Counted from the first letter of the stretch, positions 16,525-25,380 are shown. The stretch is DNA of 52,133 nucleotides from Sphaerisporangium cinnabarinum (GCA_003052455.1 QAPD01000060.1:1-52133), one strand, 5' to 3'. A program made the numbers and translations. Notes: a model not told the origin generated them from the letters alone.

Positions 16525-16553
16525 TCGACAACCACAGGCGGCGCGGTTAGTCT
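16525..16553 (+). promoter_or_regulatory. Promoter of the ROK-ChbG-symporter operon
   Basis: TCGACA (16525-16530), 17-base spacer, TAGTCT (16548-16553). Transcription would begin near 16560, leaving a ~74-base leader. Confidence 0.55.
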
Positions 16554-16559
16554 CCGGCG

Positions 16560-16582
16560 GGTAGGGAACTTCCCGCCCTACC
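16560..16582. promoter_or_regulatory. Candidate ROK repressor operator
   Basis: Arms GGTAGGG and CCCTACC (16560-16566, 16576-16582) around an inner odd palindrome GGGAA-C-TTCCC (16564-16574). It begins at the predicted transcription start, a repressor position, and the gene downstream encodes a ROK regulator, suggesting autoregulation. Confidence 0.5.
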
Positions 16583-16633
16583 TGCTCGGCCCGGACATGT
16601 CTGCTCGACCACCCACTGCTCGACGGAGACCAG

Positions 16634-17848
16634 ATGGACACCACTCCCGCCGGAACCCCCGCCCTCCTGCGCACCCTCAACGCGCGCGCCGTGCTCGACG
16701 TGCTCGGCACCGGTGCGCAGGTCGCGCGCCCCGACGTCGTCGCGGCGACCGGTCTGTCGAAGACGACCGTCGCGCAGACCTTGCGCGCGCTCGAGGCGAC
16801 GGGCGTCGTCACGGAGGCGGGGCTCGACCGGGACCGTCGCGGCCCGGCCGCGACGCTGTACCGGGTCGACCCGGACTACGCGTTCGGGCTGGGGGTCGAC
16901 GTCGCGCGCGACCGCGTGCGGGTCGCGCTCGTCGACGTCACGGGAGCGGTCCGTGCCCGCGCCGAGCGGCGCGACGTCCGCCCGACCCCGACGGCGCGCG
17001 CCCGTGCCGCGGCCGAGCTCGCCCGCGCGTGCGTCACCGACGTCCAGGCCCGGCTGCCCGAGGGTGCGACCGTCGAGGTGACGCGCGCCGTCGCGGCGGT
17101 GCCGTCGATCGTCAGCCCGGACCACGCGACGATCCGCCGGGTGCCGGGCTTCGAGAAGGGCGGCACGGACCTCCACGACGCCCTCGTCGATGCGCTCGGC
17201 TGCCCGGTGACGCTCGAGAACGACCTCAACCTCGCGGCGATCGCGGAGCAGCGCGACGGCGTCGCCGCCGGCGTCCGGACGTTCGTCGTGCTGGGGCTCG
17301 GCGACGGGTTCGGCGCCGGCCTCGTCCTCGACGGCCGTCTGCACCGCGGCGCGGCGGGCGGTGCCGGCGAGGTGTCGTTCCTCCCGCACCCCGGCCGGTC
17401 GCTCGGCTCGGAGACGCTCGGGGCGTCGTCGATCGCGGCGATCGCCAAGGAGAACGGCCTCCCGGACGACATCGCGGTCAAGGACATCGTGGACCGCGCC
17501 GCGCAGGGCGACGGCGCGTCCGGCGACGTGCTCGACGAGGTCGCGGAGCGCATCGGCGTCGTGGCGGCGGCCGTCGCGCTCGTCGTCGAGCCGGAGCTCT
17601 TCGTCCTCACCAACCATGCCGCGCGCCCCCCGATCGCCGAGCGCGTGCAGCGGTTCCTCGGCGAGAAGCTGGCCGTGCTGCCCGTGCGGGTCGTCCCGTC
17701 GGAGCTCACGAGCGACGCCGTCGTCGTGGGCGCGGCCCGGTCCGCGAGCGACGCCCTGCGCGACGAGGTGTTCCGCGCCGCCGCGGCCCACTCCGCACCG
17801 GGCGAGAGCGGCGAGGCCGACGACGAGCACGCGGAGGCCGCGTCGTGA
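16634..17848 (+). CDS. ROK family transcriptional regulator
   Basis: 404 residues, the length of NagC/XylR-type ROK repressors. Residues 1-75 are a winged helix (RPDVVAATGLSKTTVAQTLRALEATGVV), followed by the ATPase-like ROK fold: LGVDVARDRVRVALVDVTG phosphate loop, SPDHATIRRVPGF and ENDLNLAAIAEQ; the glucokinase-like ExGH motif is replaced by GGAGEVSFLPHPG. The zinc-binding Cys cluster of sugar-kinase ROKs is absent, fitting a regulator. Sugar binding presumably releases DNA. Stop overlaps the ChbG start (GTGA). A palindrome at its promoter is the likely site of autoregulation. Confidence 0.93.
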   Translation: MDTTPAGTPALLRTLNARAVLDVLGTGAQVARPDVVAATGLSKTTVAQTLRALEATGVVTEAGLDRDRRGPAATLYRVDPDYAFGLGVDVARDRVRVALVDVTGAVRARAERRDVRPTPTARARAAAELARACVTDVQARLPEGATVEVTRAVAAVPSIVSPDHATIRRVPGFEKGGTDLHDALVDALGCPVTLENDLNLAAIAEQRDGVAAGVRTFVVLGLGDGFGAGLVLDGRLHRGAAGGAGEVSFLPHPGRSLGSETLGASSIAAIAKENGLPDDIAVKDIVDRAAQGDGASGDVLDEVAERIGVVAAAVALVVEPELFVLTNHAARPPIAERVQRFLGEKLAVLPVRVVPSELTSDAVVVGAARSASDALRDEVFRAAAAHSAPGESGEADDEHAEAAS

Positions 17849-18789
17849 CGACGCCCGCGGCGGGAGGGCCGCCGTCGGACCTGGTGTCCCGGCTGGGCCT
17901 CGCGGGCGACGCGCGCGCCGTGATCCTCAACGCCGACGACTACGGCATGTGCCGGGCGGCGAACCGCGCGATCTCGGCGCTGCTCCTCGCGGGGCACCTC
18001 GACTCCGCGACCGTCATGGTGCCGTGCGGCTGGGCGCCGGACGCGCTCGCGTTCGCCGCGGCGCACCCCGTCGACGTCGGCGTCCACCTCGTGCTCACGA
18101 GCGAGTGGACGCGCTACCGGTGGCGGCCCCTCACGGGGGCCGGGACGTCGCTCGTCGACGCCGCGGGGTACTTCCCGCGCGACGTCCGCACCGTCGAGCA
18201 GCAGGCGCGCCCCGAGGACGTCGCGGCCGAGCTCGCGGCGCAGCTCGACGCGGCGCTCGCCGCCGGGGTCGACGTCTCGCACCTCGACAACCACATGGGC
18301 TCGGTCTACGGGCTCGAGACGGGGCGCTCGTTCCTGCCGCAGGTGTTCGAGCTCGCGGCCCGGCACGGGCTGCCGTTCCGCCTGCCGCGCACGACCGACG
18401 GGATGCTCCTGCCGCCCGGCGACTTCCAGCCGCTCCTCGACGAGGCGACCGCGGCGGCCGACGCGCTCGGGGTCGTGCTCGTCGACCGCCTGTGGACGCA
18501 CCCGTTCGAGCTCGCCGGCGAGGGCACGGACGACGCGGAGGGCTACGAGGACGTCCGTGACGGCTTCCTCGACCTGCTGCGCCGCGTGCCGTCCGGCGTC
18601 ACCGAGATCTACCTGCACCCCATGCTCGACGACGACGAGCTCGGCGACGTCGCCGACTACGCCGCGCTGAAGCGCGGGTTCGAGCACCGCCTCCTCGCCG
18701 ACCCGGCGGTCGCGGCCGTGGTCGCCGAGGAGGGCCTCGTCCGCGTCGGCTGGCGCGACCTGCGCGCGGTCCAGCGGGGCGAGCGATGA
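17845..18789 (+). CDS. ChbG/HpnK (YdjC) family carbohydrate deacetylase
   Basis: 314 residues. YdjC-fold deacetylase with metal ligands in LNADDYGMC (D31/D32) and VSHLDNHMGSVYG (His pair); the DRLWTHPFEL and EIYLHPMLDDDE segments complete the active-site region. ChbG removes one acetyl group from chitobiose or chitotriose so that the product can induce and be used. GTG at 17845 overlaps the regulator stop, and the stop overlaps the symporter ATG. With two chitin-type LPMOs 2 kb upstream, a chito-oligosaccharide substrate is the best guess; other acetylated sugars are possible. Confidence 0.9.
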   Translation: MTTPAAGGPPSDLVSRLGLAGDARAVILNADDYGMCRAANRAISALLLAGHLDSATVMVPCGWAPDALAFAAAHPVDVGVHLVLTSEWTRYRWRPLTGAGTSLVDAAGYFPRDVRTVEQQARPEDVAAELAAQLDAALAAGVDVSHLDNHMGSVYGLETGRSFLPQVFELAARHGLPFRLPRTTDGMLLPPGDFQPLLDEATAAADALGVVLVDRLWTHPFELAGEGTDDAEGYEDVRDGFLDLLRRVPSGVTEIYLHPMLDDDELGDVADYAALKRGFEHRLLADPAVAAVVAEEGLVRVGWRDLRAVQRGER

Positions 18790-20243
18790 GCGCGCCGCAC
18801 GGGACGCCGTCGGGCACGGCGCCGAGCGGAGGGGCGCCGACCGGAGGGGCGCTCGCCCGGGTGCGGGACCGCCGCCTGGTGGGCGCGGCCACGCGCGCGC
18901 AGACCGTCGCCTACGGCGCGTCCGCGTTCCCCGCGAACCTGCTGCTCCAGACGTTCTCCGCGTTCGTCGTCTACTTCTACGTCGACCACCTCGGCGTGCC
19001 CGCCGGCTGGGTCGCGGGCGCCATGGTCGCGCACGGCATCCTCAACGCGGTGCTCAACCCGCTCGTCGGCGCGGCCTCCGACCGGCGCCGCACCCGCTGG
19101 GGCCGCCGCGTGCCGTGGATCGGGCTCGGCGTCGTGCCGCTCGTCGTCGCGTTCGCGCTCGTGTGGATGCCGCCCGCGCTGAGCCCCACCGGGCTCGTCG
19201 TGTGGTTCCTCGTCGTCGTCGCCGTGTACGACGTCGCGTACGTCGTCGTCGTGCTCAACGTCTCGGCGCTGTTCCCCGAGATCTTCCGCACGACGGCGGA
19301 GCGCGCCCGCGGGAACGCGCCGCGCCAGATCTTCGGCCTCGTCGGCATGATCCTCGGCACCGCCGGCGCCCCGCTGCTGTACGGGACGCTCGGGTGGACG
19401 TGGATGGCGCTGCTGCTCGCCGTCGTGAGCCTCGGGTTCTTCGCGTGGTCCCTCGCCGGCATGGTCGAGCGTCCCGTCGACGTCGCGGCGGTGCGCGAGC
19501 GCGAGGCCGCCGTCGGGCTCGGCGCCCAGCTGCGCTACACGTTCGCGAACCGCGCGTTCGTCACCTACGTGCTCGGGTCGCTGCTGCTCCAGAGCACCAC
19601 CGCGATCGTGCTCGCCGCCGTGCCGTTCTACGTGCGCTACGTGCTCGGCGGGGCGGAGGCCGACGCGACGTTCCTCCTCGCGCCGATCTTCGTCGCCGCG
19701 ATCCCGGCGATCGTCGGGTGGTCGTGGGTCGTGCGCCGCATCGGCCCGCGCTCCACGATGCTCTGGGTCGTCGCCGTGTACGGGCTCGCGACGTGCCTCT
19801 ACCTCGTGCCGACCACCGTGCTCGGCGCCGCGCTCGCGGGCCTGGCCGTCGGCGTGGGCGTGGCCGGGCTCATGCAGGTGCTCGAGGTCGCGCTCGCGCA
19901 GGTCATCGACGACGACGAGCGCCGCACCGGCCTGCGCCGCGAGGGCATGTACTTCGGGGCGAACGGGTTCGTCGTGCGCGGGTCCGTGATCGTGCAGGCC
20001 GTCCTCGTCGCGGCCGTGCTCTCCGCGAGCGGGTACGTCGAGGGCACGGGCGACGTCGTGCAGCCGGACGGCGTCGCGACGGGCGTGCGCCTCCTGCTCG
20101 GCGGTATCCCCGTCCTCATCGCCGCCCTGGCGTTCGTGTGCTTCTGGTTCTACCCCCTGCGCGGCCGGGACCCCGAGGGCACCGACGCCGCCCTCGCCGA
20201 CGCCGACGCGTCACCCACCGCCGCGGACCCGCTCCCGAGGTAG
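18786..20243 (+). CDS. GPH-type (MFS) sugar:cation symporter
   Basis: 485 residues with about 12 membrane helices. The loop after helix 2-3, NPLVGAASDRRRTRWGRRVPW, is the diagnostic D-x-R-RTRWGRRxP motif of glycoside-pentoside-hexuronide symporters (MelB type). N-terminal tail of ~25 residues is Gly/Pro/Ser-rich, as is the C-terminal Asp/Ala tail. ATG at 18786 overlaps the ChbG stop. Likely imports the sugar sensed by the ROK protein. Its last 33 bases overlap the convergent MarR gene. Confidence 0.9.
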   Translation: MSAPHGTPSGTAPSGGAPTGGALARVRDRRLVGAATRAQTVAYGASAFPANLLLQTFSAFVVYFYVDHLGVPAGWVAGAMVAHGILNAVLNPLVGAASDRRRTRWGRRVPWIGLGVVPLVVAFALVWMPPALSPTGLVVWFLVVVAVYDVAYVVVVLNVSALFPEIFRTTAERARGNAPRQIFGLVGMILGTAGAPLLYGTLGWTWMALLLAVVSLGFFAWSLAGMVERPVDVAAVREREAAVGLGAQLRYTFANRAFVTYVLGSLLLQSTTAIVLAAVPFYVRYVLGGAEADATFLLAPIFVAAIPAIVGWSWVVRRIGPRSTMLWVVAVYGLATCLYLVPTTVLGAALAGLAVGVGVAGLMQVLEVALAQVIDDDERRTGLRREGMYFGANGFVVRGSVIVQAVLVAAVLSASGYVEGTGDVVQPDGVATGVRLLLGGIPVLIAALAFVCFWFYPLRGRDPEGTDAALADADASPTAADPLPR

Positions 20244-20786
20244 ACCGGGGTTCTCCCTCGGCGGGGTGGTGCCGAGGGTGTGCTCGGCGACGGTGCACGG
20301 GTCGGTGCCCGCGTCGATGTCGCGGAGGTCGCACGCGACGCGGCGCATGAGCGTGCGGAAGGTGCCGCGCTCGTCGGGCGAGAGCATGTCGAGGAGCTGC
20401 TCCTCGGCGTCGTGCACGGCGGCGGCCCACCCCGCGAGACGACGGCGGCCCTCGGGTGTCGCGACGACGCGGCGCGCCCGGCGGTCGGCGGGGTTCTGCT
20501 GCCGCTCGACGAGGCCGGACGCGACGAGGTCGTCGACGAGGTACGTCATGACGGTGCGGTCGATGCCGTGGTGCTCGGCGAGCGCGAGCTGCGTGGGGTG
20601 GTCGCCCTGCGCGACGGTCACGAGGACCTGGTAGCCGCGCGTGCCGTGCGGGACGTCGTCGAGCGCCTGCTCGACGGTCGCGCGGTAGGCGCGCAGCAGG
20701 ACGCCGAGGTGCCAGCCGAGGTCCTCGAGGCGGCCGGGGAGCTCGGCCGGGCCGGTGGGTGCGGCGGTCGTCGCGCTCGTGCTCAT
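20211..20786 (-). CDS. MarR family transcriptional regulator
   Basis: 191 residues. Winged helix with recognition region TQLALAEHHGIDRTVMTYLVDDLVASGLVER and the wing motif ADRRARRVVATPEGRRRL, both typical MarR. The C-terminal ~40 residues past the dimer helices (GTDPCTVAEHTLGTTPPREN...) are extra. ATG at 20786 is supported by the domain start. It is divergent from the flavin-oxidoreductase operon, so it probably represses that operon and itself. Overlaps the symporter gene 3' end by 33 bases tail-to-tail. Confidence 0.92.
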   Translation of the reverse strand: MSTSATTAAPTGPAELPGRLEDLGWHLGVLLRAYRATVEQALDDVPHGTRGYQVLVTVAQGDHPTQLALAEHHGIDRTVMTYLVDDLVASGLVERQQNPADRRARRVVATPEGRRRLAGWAAAVHDAEEQLLDMLSPDERGTFRTLMRRVACDLRDIDAGTDPCTVAEHTLGTTPPRENPGLPRERVRGGG

Positions 20787-20812
20787 CCGCTCAGGGTACC
20801 GCGGGAATGCGG

Positions 20813-20841
20813 TTGCACCACCTATCTGTTCTCGATATGTT
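20813..20841 (+). promoter_or_regulatory. Promoter of the LLM/FAD-oxidase operon
   Basis: TTGCAC (20813-20818), 17-base spacer, TATGTT (20836-20841), in an unusually AT-rich stretch. A GAGGAG ribosome site follows at 20869-20874 just before ATG 20877. Confidence 0.6.
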
Positions 20842-20858
20842 CTGCTCAACAACGTATC
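20834..20858. promoter_or_regulatory. Candidate MarR operator
   Basis: GATATGTT (20834-20841) and AACGTATC (20851-20858) form an imperfect inverted repeat with 7 of 8 paired bases, around an inner GTT-N6-AAC. It overlaps the -10 box, as expected for a MarR repressor site. Confidence 0.45.
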
Positions 20859-20876
20859 TTGAGATCGCGAGGAGCC

Positions 20877-21824
20877 ATGCCCGACTACGGCCACGACCTG
20901 CGCTTCGGGTCCTTCGTCACGCCCACCGCCGCGGCGCCCCAGCAGGCGGTCGCGCTCGCGGAGCTGTCCGAGGAGGTCGGCCTGGACCTCGTGACCTTCC
21001 AGGACCACCCGTACCAGGCGGCGTTCCTCGACACCTGGACCCTGCTGTCGTGGGTCGCGGCGCGCACCGAGCGCATCCGCCTCGCGGGCAACGTGCTCAA
21101 CCTGCCGCTGCGCCCGCCGGCCGTGCTGGCGCGCGCCGTCGCGAGCCTCGACCGGCTGTCGGGCGGGCGTGTCGAGCTCGGCCTGGGCGCGGGCGGGTTC
21201 TGGGACCCGATCGTCGCGATGGGCGGCGAGCGCCTCACGCCGGGGCAGTCCGTCGACGCGCTCTCCGAGGGCATCGACGTCATCCGCGGGCTGTGGGACA
21301 CGACCACGCGCGAGCGGCTGGACGTGGGCGGGACGTACCACCACGTCGACGGCGCCAAGCGGGGCCCCGCCCCCGCGCACGACGTCGAGATCTGGGTCGG
21401 GGCGCTCAAACCCCGCATGCTGCGCCTCGTCGGCGCGCAGGCCGACGGCTGGCTCCCGTCGCTCGCGTACCTGCAGAGCTTCGAGGCGCTCGCGCAGGGC
21501 AACGCGACGATCGACGCCGCCGCGCAGGAGGCGGGTCGCGACCCGCGCGCGGTGCGCCGGCTCCTCAACGTCGGCGGCCGGTTCACCGCCGACGGCGGTG
21601 CCGGGTTCCTCCAGGGGTCGCCGCAGCAGTGGGCCGAGCAGGTCGCGGAGGTGGCGCTCGAGCACGGCGTGTCCACGTGGATCGTCGGCGGCGACGACCC
21701 GACGACGCTCGCCGTCGTGGGCCAGGAGGTCGCGCCCGCGGCGCGCGAGCTCGTCGCCGCGGCGCGCGGCACGACCGACGGCGCGGCACCGGTCGCACCG
21801 GCCGACGGCGGGGCCCGCGCATGA
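20877..21824 (+). CDS. LLM class flavin-dependent oxidoreductase
   Basis: 315 residues, luciferase-like monooxygenase fold (TIM barrel) using F420 or FMN. Marks: FGSFVTPTAAAPQQAVALAE start, LVTFQDHPYQAAFLDTW, LGAGGFWDPIVAMGG, and late WVGALKPRMLRLVGAQADGW. This version, with QDHPYQ near the N-terminus, is common in F420-using actinobacteria, but cofactor cannot be fixed from sequence. ATG 20877 has GAGGAG upstream. Its stop overlaps the next gene (ATGA). It is about 60% alike by eye to the first domain of the fusion downstream. Confidence 0.92.
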   Translation: MPDYGHDLRFGSFVTPTAAAPQQAVALAELSEEVGLDLVTFQDHPYQAAFLDTWTLLSWVAARTERIRLAGNVLNLPLRPPAVLARAVASLDRLSGGRVELGLGAGGFWDPIVAMGGERLTPGQSVDALSEGIDVIRGLWDTTTRERLDVGGTYHHVDGAKRGPAPAHDVEIWVGALKPRMLRLVGAQADGWLPSLAYLQSFEALAQGNATIDAAAQEAGRDPRAVRRLLNVGGRFTADGGAGFLQGSPQQWAEQVAEVALEHGVSTWIVGGDDPTTLAVVGQEVAPAARELVAAARGTTDGAAPVAPADGGARA

Positions 21825-24160
21825 CCGACTACGGCCACCCGCTCCGGCTGGGCACGTTCGTCACGCCGTCGGCGCAGGACCCGGAGGCGACGGTCGGGCT
21901 CGCGCGCCTCGCGGAGGACGCCGGCTACGACCTCGTGACGTTCCAGGACCACCCGTACCAGCCGCGCTTCCTCGACACGTGGACGCTGCTGTCGTACGTC
22001 GCGTCCGCGACGGAGCGCATCCACGTCGCGCCCGACGTCGTCAACGTCCCGATGCGTCCGCCCGCCGTCCTGGCGCGCGCGGCGGCGAGCCTGGACCTGC
22101 TCTCCGACGGTCGCGTCGAGCTTGCCCTCGGGGCGGGGGCCTTCTGGGACGCCATGGAGGCGATGGGCACGCGTCGGCTCACGCCGGGGGAGTCCGTCGA
22201 CGCGCTCGCCGAGGCGATCGACGTGATCCGCGCGATCTGGGGCGAGGGCGGCGACGGCGAGCTGTTCGTGCCCGGCCGGCACCACCGGCTCGACGGCGCG
22301 ACGCCCGGCCCGGGCACCACGCGTCGCATCCCGCTGTGGCTGGGTGCGCTCGGCCCCCGGATGCTGCGCCTCGTCGGGGAGAAGGCCGACGGCTGGCTCC
22401 CGTCGCTGGGCCGTGTGGGCCTCGACGGGCTGCGCGCGGGCAACGCGCGCATCGACGAGGCGGCGGCCGCCGTCGGGCGCGACCCGCGCGAGGTGACGCG
22501 CCTGCTCAACGTGTCGGGCACGTTCGAGGCGGTCCCCGCGACGTCCGGCCTCGGGGGCGCCCCCGACCTCTCCGGGCCGCCCGCGGCCTGGGTCGAGCGG
22601 CTCCTGCCGCTCGTCCTCGACGAGGGCGTCTCCACGCTGATCCTCGCGACCGACGACGAGCGCACCACCCGCCGGTTCGCGGACGAGGTCGCGCCCGCCC
22701 TGCGCGACGCCGTCGACGCCGCGCGCGCGGAGCGGGGCACCGACACGTCGCGCGTCGTGCCGCTCGCCGTGCGGGCCGCGCGTCGCGACGGGATCGCGTA
22801 CGACGACGTCCCCGCCGCGCTCGCGGAGCGTGCCGTCGAGCCGGGCGACGCCGCGTACGCGGGGGTGCGCTCGAACTACCTGCGCGGCGGCTCGCCGGGC
22901 CTCGTGCTGCGCCCGCGCGACACCGCGGAGGTCGTCGAGGCGCTCGCGTTCGCGCGCGCCCAGCCGGTGACGCGCCGGGTGCCGCTGTCCGTCCGCTCGG
23001 GCGGGCACGGCATCAGCGGGCGCTCCACGAACGACGGCGGCATCGTCCTCGACCTCGCCGCCCTCGACCAGGTGGAGGTGCTCGACGACGCCGCGCGCCT
23101 CGTGCGCGTCGGCCCCGGCGCGCGCTGGGGCGGGGTCGCCGCGGCGCTCGCGCCGCGCGGCTGGGCGATCACGTCGGGCGACTCCGGCGGCGTCGGGGTG
23201 GGCGGTCTCGCGACGGCGGGCGGCATCGGCTTCCTCGGGCGGGCGCACGGCCTGACGATCGACCACGTGCGCGCGGTCGAGGTCGTCCTCGCGGACGGCT
23301 CGGTCGTGCGCGCGAGCGACGACGAGAACACGGACCTGTTCTGGGCCGTGCGCGGCGCCGGGGCGCAGGTCGGGATCGTCACGTCGTTCGAGCTCGTCGC
23401 GGACGAGGTGTCCGCGGTGGGGTTCGCGCAGATGGTGCACGACGCGTCGGACCTCGCCGGGTTCCTCGAGCGCTGGGGCGCCACGGTGGAGGCCTCGCCC
23501 CGAGACACGACGAGCTTCCTGATCGTGGGGCGGCCGCGGCCGGGGCAGCCCGTCGTCGCGCAGTCGATGACGATGGTCGACTCCGACGACCCGGACACCG
23601 TCCTCGCGCGGCTCCAGCCGTTCGCGGCGATCTCCCCGCTGCTCGCCCGGGCGACGGCGCAGATCGTGCCGTACGACGCCGTCGTCTCCGCGCCCCCGCC
23701 CGGCCCGCACGGCGGGCAGGGGGAGCCCGTGTCGCGGTCGGGACTGCTGGAGCACCTCACGCCCGAGGCGTCGGCGCGGCTCGCGGGCCTCGTCGCGAGC
23801 GGGGACACGTACTTCTTCCAGATCCGCTCGACGGGCGGTGCGGCGTCGGACGTGCCGGCGGACGCGACGGCGTACGCGCACCGGTCCGCCAACTTCTCGG
23901 TCGTCGCGATGGGGGCGAGCCGGTCCCGTCTCGACGCGCGGTGGGACGCGCTCGCCGACGTGTTCGACGGCATGTACCTCAGCTTCGACACCGACCTGCG
24001 CACCGAGCGCGTGACGGACGCGTTCCCGCCCGCGACCCTGGAGCGGCTGCGCGAGATCAAGCGCCGCGTGGACCCGACGAACGTCTTCCGCGACAACCTG
24101 CCCGTCCTCGGGCCGCACCCGACGGACGAGCCGACGGGCGCCGTCGTCCCGCCGAGGTAG
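21821..24160 (+). CDS. Fusion: LLM flavin oxidoreductase + berberine-bridge-type FAD oxidase
   Basis: 779 residues, about 2.5 times a normal LLM protein. Residues 1-~310 are a full LLM domain paralogous to the preceding gene (VTFQDHPYQPRFLDTW, LGAGAFWDAMEAMG). Residues ~320-779 form a PCMH FAD-binding and BBE domain: LVLRPRDTAEVVEAL, RSGGHGISGRSTNDGG with the His396 expected to carry 8-alpha-bound FAD, GGVGVGGLATAGGIGFLGR, and C-terminal PTNVFRDNLPV matching the BBE motif. The Cys of bicovalent BBE flavins is absent (GDSGGVGVGG), so mono-covalent attachment is likely. No stop or frameshift lies between the domains. ATG 21821 overlaps the previous stop. Substrate unknown. Confidence 0.93.
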   Translation: MTDYGHPLRLGTFVTPSAQDPEATVGLARLAEDAGYDLVTFQDHPYQPRFLDTWTLLSYVASATERIHVAPDVVNVPMRPPAVLARAAASLDLLSDGRVELALGAGAFWDAMEAMGTRRLTPGESVDALAEAIDVIRAIWGEGGDGELFVPGRHHRLDGATPGPGTTRRIPLWLGALGPRMLRLVGEKADGWLPSLGRVGLDGLRAGNARIDEAAAAVGRDPREVTRLLNVSGTFEAVPATSGLGGAPDLSGPPAAWVERLLPLVLDEGVSTLILATDDERTTRRFADEVAPALRDAVDAARAERGTDTSRVVPLAVRAARRDGIAYDDVPAALAERAVEPGDAAYAGVRSNYLRGGSPGLVLRPRDTAEVVEALAFARAQPVTRRVPLSVRSGGHGISGRSTNDGGIVLDLAALDQVEVLDDAARLVRVGPGARWGGVAAALAPRGWAITSGDSGGVGVGGLATAGGIGFLGRAHGLTIDHVRAVEVVLADGSVVRASDDENTDLFWAVRGAGAQVGIVTSFELVADEVSAVGFAQMVHDASDLAGFLERWGATVEASPRDTTSFLIVGRPRPGQPVVAQSMTMVDSDDPDTVLARLQPFAAISPLLARATAQIVPYDAVVSAPPPGPHGGQGEPVSRSGLLEHLTPEASARLAGLVASGDTYFFQIRSTGGAASDVPADATAYAHRSANFSVVAMGASRSRLDARWDALADVFDGMYLSFDTDLRTERVTDAFPPATLERLREIKRRVDPTNVFRDNLPVLGPHPTDEPTGAVVPPR

Positions 24161-24164
24161 AGCC
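24148..24164 (+). repeat. 17-bp repeated motif, copy at the end of the fusion gene
   Basis: CCCGCCGAGGTAGAGCC, identical to 28037-28053. Here it covers the last codons and stop (Pro-Arg-stop). A related CCGAGGTAGACC occurs at the symporter stop near 20235. Confidence 0.6.
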
Positions 24165-24174
24165 CCGGCCCGCG

Positions 24175-25380
24175 CTATCGGGGTGCTGCCTCGGGGGTGG
24201 CGGGGGTGCGTGCCCGACGGCGCACGGTGAGCACCGCGTGGACGGCGAGGCCCGCGAGCACGGCCCAGAACGCGGCGCCGATGCCCGCGACGACCGTCCC
24301 GCTCGCGGCGACGAGGAACGTCACGACGGCCGCCTCACGGCCTCGCGGCTCGGCGACCGCGCCCGCGACGGCGGCGCCGAGCGTCCCGACGAGCGCGAGC
24401 CCCGCGGCCGCCTCGACGAGCCCGGCGGGCGCGGCCGCGACCAGCGCCGCGAGCCCGGCCGAGCCGACCGCGAGCACCAGGTAGGCCCAGCCCGCGGTGT
24501 GGGCGGCGACCCACCGCCGTCGGGGGTCGGGGTGCGCCTCGGGGCCTGCGGCGAGCGCGGCGGAGATCGCCGCGAGGTTGATCGCGTGCCCGCCCGCGGT
24601 GGCTCCCGCGAGGGTCGCGAGGCCGGTGACGGTCATGGTCTCGCGCCACGGCACGCGGTAGCCGAACGAGGCCATGACCGCGACGCCCGGGACGTTCTGC
24701 GACGCCATCGTCACGACGTAGAGCGGCACGGCGAGCCCGACGACCGCCTGCCACGACAGCGTCGGGGCGGTGAGGTCGAGGCGGGGGACGGCGTCGGCCC
24801 AGGCGAGGGTGCCGCTCCCCACGGCCTCGTACCCGACGACCGCGAGCGTGACCGCGAGCGCCGCGGGCGCGGCCCAGCGCGGCGCGAGGCGCAGCAGCAC
24901 GAGCCAGGTGAGCACGACGGGGGCGACGAGCAGCGGCGTCGTGACGAACGCGCGGACGGGCGCGAGGCACAGCGTGAGCAGGACGCCCGCGAGCATCGCC
25001 TGGGCGATCGGGGTGGGGATCGCGGCGACGAGGTCGCCGAGGCGCGGCCAGAGCGCGGTGAGCAGCACGAGCCCGCCGACGACGCCGAACGCGCCGACCG
25101 CGGCGGGCCAGCCGCCCGCGACCGCGCCCGTGCTGACGAGCAGCGCGGCCCCGGGCGTGGACCAGGCGAGCGTGAGCGGCGTGCGGTGGCGCGTCGTCAG
25201 CCAGAGGATGCCGACGGCCTGCGTCACGCACAGGGCGAGCAGGCCGGACGCGGCCTGGTCGGGCGTGGCGCCGACGGCGCGCAGGCCCGCGAGCACGACG
25301 GCGAACGAGCTCGTGAAGCCGACGAGGGCCGTGACGAGCCCGGCGAGGACGGGGCGCAGGCGCTCCGGGTCGGGTTCCAT
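24175..25380 (-). CDS. BenE-like benzoate/H+ symporter family protein
   Basis: 401 residues, about 12 membrane helices. Start LVGFTSSFAVVLAGLRAVGATPDQA and the segment LAWSTPGAALLVSTG are BenE family marks, as is NVPGVAVMASFGYRVPWRE and ATAGGHAINLAAISAALAAG further on. BenE proteins are predicted aromatic-acid/proton symporters; actual substrates outside benzoate loci are mostly unknown, and no benzoate-catabolic gene is next to it. ATG at 25380. Divergent from an XRE-cupin regulator that probably controls it. Confidence 0.9.
   Translation of the reverse strand: MEPDPERLRPVLAGLVTALVGFTSSFAVVLAGLRAVGATPDQAASGLLALCVTQAVGILWLTTRHRTPLTLAWSTPGAALLVSTGAVAGGWPAAVGAFGVVGGLVLLTALWPRLGDLVAAIPTPIAQAMLAGVLLTLCLAPVRAFVTTPLLVAPVVLTWLVLLRLAPRWAAPAALAVTLAVVGYEAVGSGTLAWADAVPRLDLTAPTLSWQAVVGLAVPLYVVTMASQNVPGVAVMASFGYRVPWRETMTVTGLATLAGATAGGHAINLAAISAALAAGPEAHPDPRRRWVAAHTAGWAYLVLAVGSAGLAALVAAAPAGLVEAAAGLALVGTLGAAVAGAVAEPRGREAAVVTFLVAASGTVVAGIGAAFWAVLAGLAVHAVLTVRRRARTPATPEAAPR

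Noticed and set aside
20885-24118. A long minus-strand open frame opposite the LLM and fusion genes
   Set aside because: Antisense shadow. Low-complexity Arg/Val/Glu sequence, while the plus strand shows clear flavoenzyme motifs.
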